NCBI RefSeq assembly: GCF_009829325.1
Contig: NZ_VUOS01000014.1
Coordinates: 62,001 to 126,000, forward strand
Length of the DNA: 64,000 bases
From: Nocardia sp. CY41
GTDB lineage: Bacteria > Actinomycetota > Actinomycetes > Mycobacteriales > Mycobacteriaceae
Reading direction: 5' to 3'
Shown one piece after another: positions 54,801 through 61,467 of the stretch; position 1 is the stretch's first letter; every line of letters starts with the position of its first letter. The translations under genes and the position numbers were made by a program. The notes beneath the pieces were generated by a model. That model was not told where the DNA came from and searched no databases. It was given only the letters and a program-made list of their open reading frames with translations.

Positions 54801-55224
54801 TGGACACCGCGGCCGACCGCAGCACCGGCTCGGCCGGAGCGGCGGAGGTCTCACCCTCGTCGGTGTCGGCGAGCTCGTTCTCCAGCATCCAGCCGATCGG
54901 GTCGAAGCCGACCGGACGCACCACCAGCAACTGCGCCGCCACCGGCTCGAGCAGCGTGGCCGCCTCGTTGACCAGCGCGGTCAGCTCCGGCTCCAGCGCG
55001 CTGTCGCGACCGATCTCCTCCAGCTCGCTCAGCCACCTGGCACCCTGGCCCCCGAAGGCGAGCGCGTACGGCACGCCGCCGAGCAGACGATCCAACAGCG
55101 GCGACCGCGCCCCGCCCGACGCGGCCTTCCCGGCGGCGGCAACCACCTTCGTGCTCTGTCCGGATTCGGTCTTGGTGCTCTCGTTGATCGTCAAGACGCT
55201 TCGACTTCCTTCTCCATGCGACAT
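45880..55224 (-). CDS. fas: Type I fatty acid synthase
   Basis: The product is 3114 residues, makes C16-C26 acyl-CoA from acetyl- and malonyl-CoA, and is the head of mycolate synthesis. Order: acetyltransferase (VGHSQGLLA, Ser175); enoyl reductase with FMN site (FKPGTVAQIRAVL, GGKAGGHHSWED, about 430-680); dehydratase (SGDHNPIHTS, about 1260-1310); malonyl/palmitoyl transferase (AGHSVGEYNAL, about 1480); ACP (DGVSSRRNQLL, pantetheine serine near 1850); ketoreductase (VITGASKGSIAAAV, about 2150); ketosynthase (VAACATAAVSV, Cys near 2752, KHDTSTA and KTLTGHAKGG). Start ATG 55224; TTG 55194 with AGGAAG upstream is an alternative giving the mycobacterial-like MTI start. No frameshift. acpS follows on the same strand. 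Confidence 0.97.
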   Translation of the reverse strand: MSHGEGSRSVLTINESTKTESGQSTKVVAAAGKAASGGARSPLLDRLLGGVPYALAFGGQGARWLSELEEIGRDSALEPELTALVNEAATLLEPVAAQLLVVRPVGFDPIGWMLENELADTDEGETSAAPAEPVLRSAAVSMPGVLLTQVAAVRALRLQGLDPAEHAPVAIVGHSQGLLAAAAVEAGGTRDAELLAVAQMIGAAAGLVARRRGLMPVGERSPMVAVSNVDPEQLRAVVAEVCEGADPAASVVVSIRNGRRRAVLSGPPAQLERVRQRCAQIHDEQARERDAKVRGGSVFAPVFEDVAVDVAFHHPALADTVDLVSSWATQCGLDTELAGRLARQILVDPIDWVEAVDGVISAGAQWILDLGPGDLLSRVTAGTLKGTGLGIVAAATRAGQRSLLTPGAAPEPAAPWSAFAPRPVRLPNGRIVVETAFTKLTGRSPILLAGMTPTTVDAKIVAAAANAGHWAELAGGGQVTEQIFADRVAELKKLLHPGRSVQFNSLFLDPYLWKLQLGGKRLVQRSRAAGAPFDGVIVTAGIPELEEAVALIHELTEAGIAHVAFKPGTVAQIRAVLRIADEVPDYPVIMHIEGGKAGGHHSWEDLDDLLLDTYAELRNRANVVVCVGGGIGTPERATEYLTGRWAERHGYPVMPLDGVLVGTAAMATLEATTAPEVKQLLVDTPGTPDWVGAGTASGGMASGRSQLGADIHEIDNAASRTGRLLDEVAGDADAVAARRDEIITALNATAKPYFGDLATMTYQDWLERYVELAVGLDRRKDFDCGSDLGDAIAEATRSVWLDITWRDRFAEMVRRTESRLHPADRGEIPTLFAGDDDFEDPVAALCALKDAYPATAQTLLHPADVPFFIALCKTPGKPVNFVPVVDADVRRWWRSDSLWQAHDPRYSADQVCVIPGTVSVAGITRVDEPVGELLDRFEQDTAYSLVRAGVTPAPVDARRTAGVTSGPIDAVLAAPDVQWAGRTTISPVHRLGDLSEWVVDGKGAVHPPSGATLAETTGPEPEHAYLELTVPLLAGNAVRIRITVPTSIYNGGAPVVTEADADEAMSALLAVAAGQDLPEVKGKVAHVNLAWTPDLIADHAGVTGSGLPATLSTLGRTVPDVLVGACWPAVFAVLGASRTAQDESVIEGMLDLVHLDHQVHLAGELPAETSVLAVRAEAGETLDTDLGRVVEVHVRITAMLDKPETGMSMPVLATLTERFAIRGRTGAGELTDPPRAAGTVSDAATDTPRRRRRDVTIVAPRTMHAFAEVSGDHNPIHTSDAAAKLAGLGSPIVHGMWLSAAAQHVVSAVDPAASVPARTLTAWTTRFLGMVRPGAQIDVRVERVAVDAGSEIVEVSCRAEGELVMAATGRTAAPKTVYAFPGQGIQRKGMGLDARSRSKAAKEIWDRADKHTRAALGFSILAVVRDNPTYLKARGVEHRHPDGVLHLTQFTQVAMATLGVAQVAELREAGAFVEDALLAGHSVGEYNALAAVAGVLPLEAVLEVVFQRGSAMHELVPRDAQGRSDYRMAAIRPSQIGLPDAEVVGFVQEVGERVGEFLEVVNLNLRGSQYAIAGTVAGLDALEEEIDRRRAEFGGKRAFILVPGIDVPFHSTVLRKGVPEFRQKLEQLLPVDLRPETLVGRYIPNLVPRLFSLERAFVQEIADLVPSEPLAEVLADFDSWAARPTELCRVVLIELLAWQFASPVRWIETQDLLFTDPAHGGLGIERFVEIGLGATPTVANLASQTLKLPAFGGATVEVLNIEREAAIVYATDTDPAPVDEPVEEAPAAAAPAAAAAAPVAAPAPSSGGPRPDDIAFTAADATRVLIALWTKLRLDQIGPVDTIEGLCDGVSSRRNQLLVDLGSELSLGAIDGAADADMGALSATVERLARTYRPFGTVLTDAIGDHLRKVFGPSGKRPAAIAERVTKVWELGDGWASHVTAEVSLGTREGTSVRGGDLGGLVSGALSDAASVDAAIDAAVQAVAARRGVAVSLPSAGGGGGATVDAAALGEFTEQITGRDGVLATAARVVLEQLGLSERVSAPEATDDSLVDLVSAELGSDWPRLVAPAFDARKAVLLDDRWATAREDLARLWLADDSGSANGPVTGFLGAGEAVAAQANWWRQRAMHEARSVLAGLYGRIAEAALSTAEPGLWSSDIAVITGASKGSIAAAVTGRLLSGGATVVVTTSTLNDERLAFYRKLYRDNARHGAALWVVPANMASYQDIDALIDWIGSEQVDSAGGAKIKIKDAMTPTLLLPFAAPRVAGDLADAGARAEMEMRVLLWSVERLIGGLSKLGAEHDVDAKLHVVLPGSPNRGMFGGDGAYGESKAALDAVVAKWRAEKSWSARVTLVHALIGWVRGTGLMGHNDPMVEAVEKAGVQTWSTAEMADELLKWCTSRARQVTVSGPQQIDLTGGLARAKLDLPALAKQAAEQAEEQTDADAGRTIAALPAPPTVTSALPVPEWGEVTADPADMVVIVGAGELGPYGSARTRFEMEVSDELSAAGVLELAWTTGMVTWENDPKPGWYDAASGDYVPEHELAERYHDAVVARCGVRRYEDDGAMTDNSAPLMTSVFLDQDLSFTVGGEAEARAFHAADPEHTVITPVEGSGDWTVTRKAGTEIRVPRRAKLSRTVGGQIPTGWDPTIWGISPDMAASVDRVALWNIVCTVDAFVGSGFSPAELLSWVHPSLVANTQGTGMGGMSSMRSLYIDNLLGESRPNDILQEALPNVALAHVVQSYVGSYGAMVHPVAACATAAVSVEEGVDKIRLGKADLVVAGGYDDLGIEGIVGFGDMSATADSAAMSAKGISDRYFSRANDRRRGGFIESQGGGTVLLARGSVALEMGLPVLGVVAYAQSFADGVHTSIPAPGLGALGAGRGGRESRLATELRKLGVTPDEIAVVSKHDTSTAANDPNESELHERLATAIGRSDGAPLFVVSQKTLTGHAKGGAAAFQLIGLCQVLEQGVIPPNRSLDCVDEKMLAFPHLVWLREPLRLGDRLPLKAGLVTSLGFGHVNGLLAVVHPQAFIQAIEPEQREEYQRKAQERQLSGRQRFVEAMCGGAPLYERPADRRLGGDGTPAKRARELEADVLLSPEARLAQDGAYRAKGIGCA

Positions 55225-55306
55225 GCCTCGGCGACACGCCGGTCCCTACCGGTTCACGAGTGATCGCGGGTGATCGGCCTGATATGGGCGAGGATGGCAC
55301 AGAATC

Positions 55307-55462
55307 ATGAGGAAATCCTCACGTTTGCCCCTGGGCGTGGCCGCTACTTAGGAGTATTTAGGTACATATGTACCAGAATGTTGGCGAACATGACTCCGCC
55401 TCATGTTTGAAGCCGCTGGTCCATCGGGTTACCAACGCGTACGAAACATGAGTGCCCCTCAT
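55307..55462. promoter_or_regulatory. Three related inverted repeats upstream of fas (FasR-type operator)
   Basis: IR1 at 55307-55322 reads ATGAGG-N4-CCTCAC (one outer mismatch), IR2 at 55387-55407 reads AACATGA-N7-TCATGTT, IR3 at 55448-55462 reads ATGAG-N5-CTCAT. All share ATGA...TCAT. Mycobacterial FasR, a TetR activator of fas-acpS, is known to bind inverted repeats in the fas promoter, so these are good candidates. Exact correspondence to the published site is not checked. Confidence 0.6.
55361..55374. promoter_or_regulatory. Perfect 14-bp palindrome GGTACATATGTACC
   Basis: A perfect palindrome lies 137 bp upstream of fas, between IR1 and IR2, in an AT-rich stretch probably containing the promoter. 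It does not match the flanking repeats, so a second regulator is possible. Confidence 0.5.
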
Positions 55463-55580
55463 ATTGACGTTTTCCAAATCGTTATAATCCCAGGTGGGGT
55501 TACTGGCCAGTACGCCACGCCAACCCAATGCTGCGCTATGACCGATTGGCCCGGTAGAGTTTGGACGGTCGTACCATCAA

Positions 55581-55662
55581 GCGCGAGTGGCGAAATTGGC
55601 AGACGCGCCAGATTTAGGTTCTGGTGTCCACGGACGTAGGGGTTCAAGTCCCCTCTCGCGCA
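55581..55662 (+). tRNA. tRNA-Leu(UAG)
   Basis: Acceptor GCGCGAG pairs with CTCGCGC; anticodon TAG at 55615-55617; long variable arm (TGTCCACGGACGT) typical of class II tRNA; T arm GGGGTTCAAGTCCCC. CCA not encoded. Confidence 0.95.
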
Positions 55663-56144
55663 CAGATTCCCGTCGGTCGTGACACTTTCCCAGCCGCGTG
55701 TCGGACACGCAGAGGCCACCGGCGGAAACACACTTCAACCTGGACCGATTGCCGGCACATCCGCCGGATCGCGACGCATCTGCCGTGCGAAAAGTTTGCC
55801 GGCAGGCGCGATCTGCGGTGATCGCGGCGGTCATCCCGCCACAGTTGCCGTTGCGGGGGTTCGGCTACAGACCGCAGGACACGAACCGCGTGGTTCGTAC
55901 CCGCGACGATGAGGCCCTCTGCGTAATCTGCTTTTCCGACGGAGAGTCCGCAGCAACCGTCGCTACCCTCGACCGGCGACAGGCGTCCGCCTGAAACTCA
56001 CCCGCCGCGGCACAAACCCTCGCCTGCTTTCAGGCGACTCGATCGGCAGCCGACCCCGCACTGCCCCCGGGCGAACATCGGGATGCCATCCAGGGCGTCG
56101 CCAGCCCAGTCGGCGCCGACAGTGACCCAAGCTACAGTAAAAAC
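55663..56144. other. Intergenic region between tRNA-Leu and dps
   Basis: About 480 bases with only short frames that show no start signal or known motif. There is a small hairpin CGCCTG-CTTT-CAGGCG near 56020. I see no gene, no RNA family and no insertion sequence here. Confidence 0.4.
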
Positions 56145-56157
56145 TGGAATGATTCCA
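56145..56157. promoter_or_regulatory. Fur/PerR-like palindrome TGGAAT-G-ATTCCA
   Basis: A perfect 6-1-6 palindrome about 50 bp upstream of the dps start resembles the 7-1-7 operators of Fur-family regulators. Peroxide- or iron-dependent control would suit a Dps-family protein. Confidence 0.5.
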
Positions 56158-56206
56158 ATCTAGGTCGTGGTTGTACTCACCAGAAGGATCCGAAAGGAGT
56201 GCAACC

Positions 56207-56719
56207 ATGACCGCAGCACCTCAGGCTCGGCAGCGGACCAACCGTCGGCTCGCCGACGATGTCCGGAATTTCACCGGCTCGCCCCGGCTGGCGGCCAGTC
56301 TTCAGCGCGTGCTCGTCGATCTCATCGAACTGCATTTGCAGGGCAAGCAGGCGCACTGGAACGTCGTCGGAAGCAACTTCCGTGACCTGCATCTGCAGCT
56401 CGACGAACTCGTCGACGCGGCTCGCGAGAGCAGCGACACCATCGCCGAGCGGATGCGCGCGCTGGATCTCGTGCCCGACGGGCGGTCCGACACCATCGCC
56501 GCGACGACGAGCCTTCCTCCGTTCCCCGCCCAAGAGGTGAACAGCGCCGACGTCGTCGATTTGATCACGACGCGGACCTACGCGGCGACCGATACCATCC
56601 GCGACGTGCACGACGACGTGGACGCCGAGGACCCGAGCACCAGTGATCTGCTGCACCAGGTCATCGAGTCGCTGGAAAAGCTGGCGTGGATGATCAAGTC
56701 GGAAAACCGCAAGGTCTAG
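56207..56719 (+). CDS. dps: Dps/ferritin-like protein
   Basis: The product is 170 residues from ATG 56207 with AAAGGAG upstream. The four-helix Dps core contains KQAHWNVVGSNFRDLHLQLD and ELVDAARESSDTIAERM, whose His, Asp and Glu residues form the intersubunit ferroxidase centre. Dps proteins oxidise and store iron with peroxide and protect DNA. The N-terminal extension is Arg/Gln-rich (about 15 residues), which may aid DNA binding. Its end overlaps the convergent gene by 26 nt. Confidence 0.9.
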   Translation: MTAAPQARQRTNRRLADDVRNFTGSPRLAASLQRVLVDLIELHLQGKQAHWNVVGSNFRDLHLQLDELVDAARESSDTIAERMRALDLVPDGRSDTIAATTSLPPFPAQEVNSADVVDLITTRTYAATDTIRDVHDDVDAEDPSTSDLLHQVIESLEKLAWMIKSENRKV

Positions 56720-57248
56720 GCCCCGTCATACACCGCACGCGGCGCCGCCACCCGGCCGAGGGGCGCATCTCGCGAAACCCCGGATGCACGCGGATATCGC
56801 CGTCCGCCGAAAGCTGGATGACCTGCCGGGCCCCCGGTCCGGTCACCACCTCGGTGCGGCAGTCCTTGCGCCAGCCGAAAGGCATCAGGTGAACGCGTTC
56901 GCCGCGTTCCTCCAGTCGTTCGGCGAACTCGGCCAGGACGTCGACGGTGTCGGCGAGTGCCGAGAGGACATCCACCTTCTCAGGCGCCCGAGCGAGGTCG
57001 CCGGACGACAGATGGGCGAGGCCGTCGACGACGACTGCCCAGGCGTGGGTCTGGTCGACGATGCGCCGGACTAGCTGCACGGCCGCGCCCGCCAAGGGGA
57101 GATCCCCGTGATCCACGCCGACGGTCACACGGAGGCAATCGTGGAAATACCGGCGGGCACCGACCGCCGACTCCGATTCGACCGCGCACGGGCCCGACGC
57201 CGTCACCGTGTATTCGAAAGTGCGGCAGCGGGTGCTGACGATCTGCAC
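56694..57248 (-). CDS. Conserved hypothetical protein (184 aa)
   Basis: The product is 184 residues from GTG 57248, starting 3 bp after the stop of the phosphotransferase gene. The N-terminal 130 residues look like an alpha/beta fold (FEYTVTASGP, RVTVGVDHGDLPLAG, HAWAVVVDGLAHL). The C-terminus runs antisense into dps, and its last 20 residues (Arg-rich) look unlike the rest, suggesting a lost stop. No family recognised; co-transcription with the phosphotransferase is likely. Confidence 0.55.
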   Translation of the reverse strand: MQIVSTRCRTFEYTVTASGPCAVESESAVGARRYFHDCLRVTVGVDHGDLPLAGAAVQLVRRIVDQTHAWAVVVDGLAHLSSGDLARAPEKVDVLSALADTVDVLAEFAERLEERGERVHLMPFGWRKDCRTEVVTGPGARQVIQLSADGDIRVHPGFREMRPSAGWRRRVRCMTGPRPCGFPT

Positions 57249-57251
57249 GGC

Positions 57252-58443
57252 TTACCCCTCGTCCAGTGCATTCACGGCGTCGAGGTCCAATACCGCGTTG
57301 GCGGTGCGCTCGATGATGCCGAGGCTGATCTCGTCCGGTTGGTATTTCGGCTGGATGGCGCTGTGGCCGATGGTCGCCAACCAGATGAAATACGGGTACA
57401 GGGCCTGCTGCCGGTAGGCCCGCCGCGTCGAAGTCGGGCGCCGGTGCGCCGCAGGCCGCGAGGCGGTCGAGATAGACCGCCAATAGCTCGCGCTCCCAGG
57501 CCCGCCGGTCGTGCACGGTGAGACCGGAGCTGATCACATAGGCGACGTCATACGCCCAGCTACCCCGCAGAACGACCTGCCAATCGGTGAATCCCATCCG
57601 GCCGCCGGAAGTCATGTAGGTGTTGCCGATATGACTGTCGCCGTGCAAGAAGGTCTGCGCACCGGCGCCTGCGATCTCCAGAGATCGTTGCAGCGCGCGA
57701 TACAGCCGATCGTGATCGCCGGCCAAAGTTTCCGGCAGCACCGACGCTGCCCGCCGGGCTCCCACCCGCGCACGTTTCGACATGCCGATCAGCCGGTCGA
57801 GATTGGCGAAATGCGCCTGCGGCGGCTTCAGCCACCGATGCCGCGACAATTCGGCGTCGTTCCAATAGCGGGCGTGCCAAGTTGCCATCGTGCACAACAG
57901 ATCAGCCATCTGGGCATGGTCGATCGGCGTCTGCGGCGTGCAGAACAGCGCGCCTTTGGTGCTGCCGATGTCCTCGAGCAACGAGATCGACCGGCCCGAT
58001 CGATAGTCGACGGCGCTGTGGTAGCCGCGGGGCGCTTCGATGTCCAGGGCCGACCGTAGGTGGGTGAAGAATCCCGGCTCGCCGCCGATGATTCCGGCCA
58101 GGTCCAAGGTGAGGCGCTGCTTGAAGTCCGCGGTGGTCTTGGCGAACAAGCGCTCGGGCAGGTTCGCCGCGCGGCCCGCGGCGTTATAGGCCACGCCGAG
58201 CTTCCAGCGGGTGGACGTGCCCGCGCTCACATCCTCGTTCTCGAACGATTCGACTTCCGCGCCGGGGTGGTCCGCGCACAGCACGGCGGTCAGCCATTCG
58301 ACGGTCACCTCACGGGCGGTCACCGGGATATCGCTCGCGCTCCGGGCCCGACGCCGCGTCAGCGTCTCCTTGGTGACGTGACCACCTATGCGGGCGATCC
58401 CCCGCACGATCTCCAGTACCGGAGTGGAAGCTGTGGACGCCAA
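57252..58443 (-). pseudogene. Aminoglycoside phosphotransferase-like kinase, one frameshift
   Basis: It starts at TTG 58443 with AGGAG upstream. Kinase motifs of the APH/choline kinase type: FLHGDSHIGNTYM (catalytic loop) and MGFTDWQVVLRGSWAYDVAY (metal-binding Asp, DxQ). At about 57424 the frame is lost after APDFDAA; the other frame continues AYRQQALYPYFIWLATIGHS to a stop at 57252. One extra or two missing bases explain it. Family members act on small molecules or lipids; substrate unknown. Gene decay or sequence error. Confidence 0.75.
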
Positions 58444-58602
58444 CGCGTATCTCCTCTGCTTGCCGGATTCGACTGCTGCGCCCGCCCGAACGTCATCGGG
58501 CACGCCCTCGGGACGGTATGGCAGCTGGACTCCGAGAACATCCGTCGAACCGGAACGGAATATCCGTACCGTCCCGGCATCACCACCGCTCACGGCCAGG
58601 AC

Positions 58603-61437
58603 ATGCTTAAGCTCACCCCCATGCAGAAGGCCGCCGCCACAGTGTTCCTCGGTCGAGACGCCGAGCTCGAGCACCTGGCGGCACTGGCCCGCCGAGTCGC
58701 CGTGGGACAGGGCGCGGTGGTGCTTGTGGAGGGCGAGCCAGGCATCGGGAAGACGGCACTGCTCGAGGCAGCCGCGACCCGTTTCGCGGAAGCGGGTCTG
58801 CGGGTGCGCACCGGCGCCGCCAGGGAATTGCAGCGCGACGTGCCGTTCGCCGCGGTGCGCTCCTGGCTCGCCGTCGAGGGCACCGCGCCGTGCGGCGGTC
58901 CGGATCCCGGTCGCCCGCTGCGGCACAGTGCGGATCGTGCGGGCGATGCCGCCGCGACCCACGAGTTCGCCGTCACCGAAGCCATTGTGGATCGCGTGGA
59001 CGCTTGGTGTGCCGTCGCTCCGGTGGCGCTGATCGTGGACGACATCCATTGGGCGGACACGTCGAGCCTGGCGGTACTGCGGCGGCTCTGTGCCCTCGTC
59101 GACGCGCAACCGCTCCTGCTGGTACTCGCGACCCGGCCGCTGCCGTCGGCCCCGCCGTTCGACGCGTTGAGGGTCGATCTCGAGGAACGGCAGGCCCCGA
59201 TGATCCGGCTGGACGCGCTGCCCGGGCCGGCCACGGCTGGGCTCGTGGGGCATCTGGTCGGTGCCTCCCCAGGCCCGGCGCTGCTGCGGATGGTGGCCGG
59301 CGCGCGCGGAAATCCCCTCCACATCACCGAGATGGTGGCCGCGTTGCTGCGTGCGGAGGCGATCGGGGTGATCGCCGAAATCGCGGCTCCGGCGGTGCCG
59401 GACGCCGGCGAACCCCCGTCCGCCTCGCTGTCGGAGGCGATCATCCAGCGGCTGGAGCTGCTGTCGGGTCGCGCGCGGGACGTGCTGCCGATGGCCGCTG
59501 CCCTGGGACCCGTCATCGATGTCGGGGAACTGGCGGCGGTGCTGGACAGTCCACTTCTGGACGTCTGGCGGGCAGTCACCGAGGCGGTGGACGGCGGGCT
59601 GCTCACCCGAATGAATTCCGAGCTGGTGTTTCGCCACGACCTCGTGCGCGATGTGCTGGCAGGCCGGCTACCCGCTTCACTGCGTTCGGATCTGCTGCGC
59701 AAGGCCGGGCAGGCCCTGCAAGCGACCGACGCGCCGATCGAACGAGTCGCGTACTACCTGTCGGCGAGCGGCCACGAACTGGACCGGAGGAGTTCGGAGT
59801 GGCTGCTGGCCGTCGCGGGCGAGCTGATCGTGCGGGCGCCCGGGCTGGCGGTGCAACTGCTGAGCCGAGCCGCGGCCGCGACCGGACTCGACGGCGCCGG
59901 ACGCAACGCGCTGATCCGCTGGCGGACCCGGGCGCTGCTGTGGAACGGCCGCGCCGCCGAGGCCGAAACCGTGGTCCGCACCGCCCTGCGCGCTCGACCG
60001 GAATACGACCACGATGCCGAACTGACCTGGCTGCTGGTCCAGGCCTGCCAGTCCCAGGGCCGGTTGGCCGACGCCGTCGCGGTCGCGGAGACGGCGCTGT
60101 CCACCATGGATCTCCGCGCCGAGGACGCGGGGCGGCTCCTGGGCATGTGCGGACTGGACAACTTCTTCCTCGAGCGTTTCGAGGCGGCGGAGGCGGCCGG
60201 TCGGCGGGCTGTGTCGATGGGACGGAGCACCGGTAACCCGCTCGCGACCGGATACGGTCTCATGGCGCTGGGCGCGGTGCGCTACACGCAGGGCTATCTG
60301 GACGAGGCGCTGGATCTGAGCACCCGGATCCTCACGATCTTCGAAGACGGCACCGGATCGGACCAGTTCGATCCGTACGTGCTGTATGCGCACTGCCTGA
60401 TCGAACTCGATCGGCTCGCCGACGCCGAACAGACGCTGCAGACGGCCATCGGGCACAACCGCCGGATGCACGGCGTCTACCTGTCCGCCAACCTGCTCGC
60501 GAAAGCGCGACTGTACCTGCTCGACGGCCGCTGGGACGACGCGCTGGCCGAGTGCGCGGCGAGCGTGGAAGCCCCCGACGTCCTCGGGTACGCGCCCGTC
60601 GCGCGTTGCCTGGCGGCATTGATCGGCATCCACCGCGGCACGTTCGTGCCGGACCCCGCGGACATTCCCGTGCCGGACGACCGCTTGGGCAGCGCCGGCT
60701 ACGCCCAGCTGCATCCCTGGGTCCAGGCGCTGACGCACGAGGCCCGCGGCCGCCCGGAGCGAGCGCTGGAACTACTCCTCGACGCCCATCAGCGGCTTGC
60801 CGACGGCCTGACCGCGTCCACCCTGCACTACATCTTCCCGGACATCGCTCGGCTGGCCGCGGAGGTCGGGGACGACGCTGCGGCGCGCACGGTGGTCGCC
60901 GGCGCGGACGAGTTGCTGGCGCGGCAGCAGACCGCGGGCCGCACCGGAACGGCCCTGCTCTGCCGAGGTCTGGCGGCGGCCGATCCGCAAGGTCTGGCGG
61001 CGGCCGCCGACGCGTTCCAGCGGTCGGGGTGGCCCTGGTACGAAGCGCAGGCGCACGAGAACGCCGCCGTGCTGCTCGCCGCTTCGGGACGAGAGGCCGA
61101 GGCCCGCCGCGCGCTGGACACGGCGATCGGAATCTACGGCCGTCTGGGCGCGTCGTGGGATAGCGCCCGTGCGGCCGCACGCGTGGGGCCCCACGGCATC
61201 CGACTGGGCGTGCGCGGTCCGCGCAACCGCCCCAAGACCGGCTGGGCCGCGCTGACGCAGACCGAGCGCAAGGTCGCCGCGCTGGTGACCGAGGGCTGCT
61301 CCGATTCCGATATCGCAGCGCAGATGTTCCTGTCGCGCCGCACGATCCAATCCCATGTGTCCAGCATCCTGACCAAACTCGGCCTACGCTCGCGGCGCGA
61401 GATCGCCGCGGTCAGACCACGTTCGATGCTGCCGTGA
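58603..61437 (+). CDS. Large LuxR-type (LAL family) ATP-binding regulator
   Basis: The product is 944 residues from ATG 58603. An AAA/STAND ATPase begins with FLGRDAELEHLAAL and Walker A GEPGIGKT (about 44-51), Walker B ALIVDDIHWAD; a helical TPR-like middle follows; the C-terminal LuxR HTH is LTQTERKVAALVTEGCSDSD and RRTIQSHVSSILTKLGLRSR. LAL proteins (MalT-like) activate pathway genes upon ligand and ATP binding. It is divergent from the phosphotransferase gene across 160 bp. Target unknown. ATG 58621 is an alternative start. Confidence 0.88.
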   Translation: MLKLTPMQKAAATVFLGRDAELEHLAALARRVAVGQGAVVLVEGEPGIGKTALLEAAATRFAEAGLRVRTGAARELQRDVPFAAVRSWLAVEGTAPCGGPDPGRPLRHSADRAGDAAATHEFAVTEAIVDRVDAWCAVAPVALIVDDIHWADTSSLAVLRRLCALVDAQPLLLVLATRPLPSAPPFDALRVDLEERQAPMIRLDALPGPATAGLVGHLVGASPGPALLRMVAGARGNPLHITEMVAALLRAEAIGVIAEIAAPAVPDAGEPPSASLSEAIIQRLELLSGRARDVLPMAAALGPVIDVGELAAVLDSPLLDVWRAVTEAVDGGLLTRMNSELVFRHDLVRDVLAGRLPASLRSDLLRKAGQALQATDAPIERVAYYLSASGHELDRRSSEWLLAVAGELIVRAPGLAVQLLSRAAAATGLDGAGRNALIRWRTRALLWNGRAAEAETVVRTALRARPEYDHDAELTWLLVQACQSQGRLADAVAVAETALSTMDLRAEDAGRLLGMCGLDNFFLERFEAAEAAGRRAVSMGRSTGNPLATGYGLMALGAVRYTQGYLDEALDLSTRILTIFEDGTGSDQFDPYVLYAHCLIELDRLADAEQTLQTAIGHNRRMHGVYLSANLLAKARLYLLDGRWDDALAECAASVEAPDVLGYAPVARCLAALIGIHRGTFVPDPADIPVPDDRLGSAGYAQLHPWVQALTHEARGRPERALELLLDAHQRLADGLTASTLHYIFPDIARLAAEVGDDAAARTVVAGADELLARQQTAGRTGTALLCRGLAAADPQGLAAAADAFQRSGWPWYEAQAHENAAVLLAASGREAEARRALDTAIGIYGRLGASWDSARAAARVGPHGIRLGVRGPRNRPKTGWAALTQTERKVAALVTEGCSDSDIAAQMFLSRRTIQSHVSSILTKLGLRSRREIAAVRPRSMLP

Positions 61438-61467
61438 TCGTGGTGGGCGCCTGCGGCGACAAGACGT

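Noticed and set aside
50068..55263. A plus-strand open frame of 1731 codons
   Set aside because: Antisense shadow of the fas gene in high-GC sequence; no motifs and His/Arg/Gln-rich composition.
55663..56144. Small genes between tRNA-Leu and dps
   Set aside because: Only short overlapping frames without signals or similarity; treated as non-coding.
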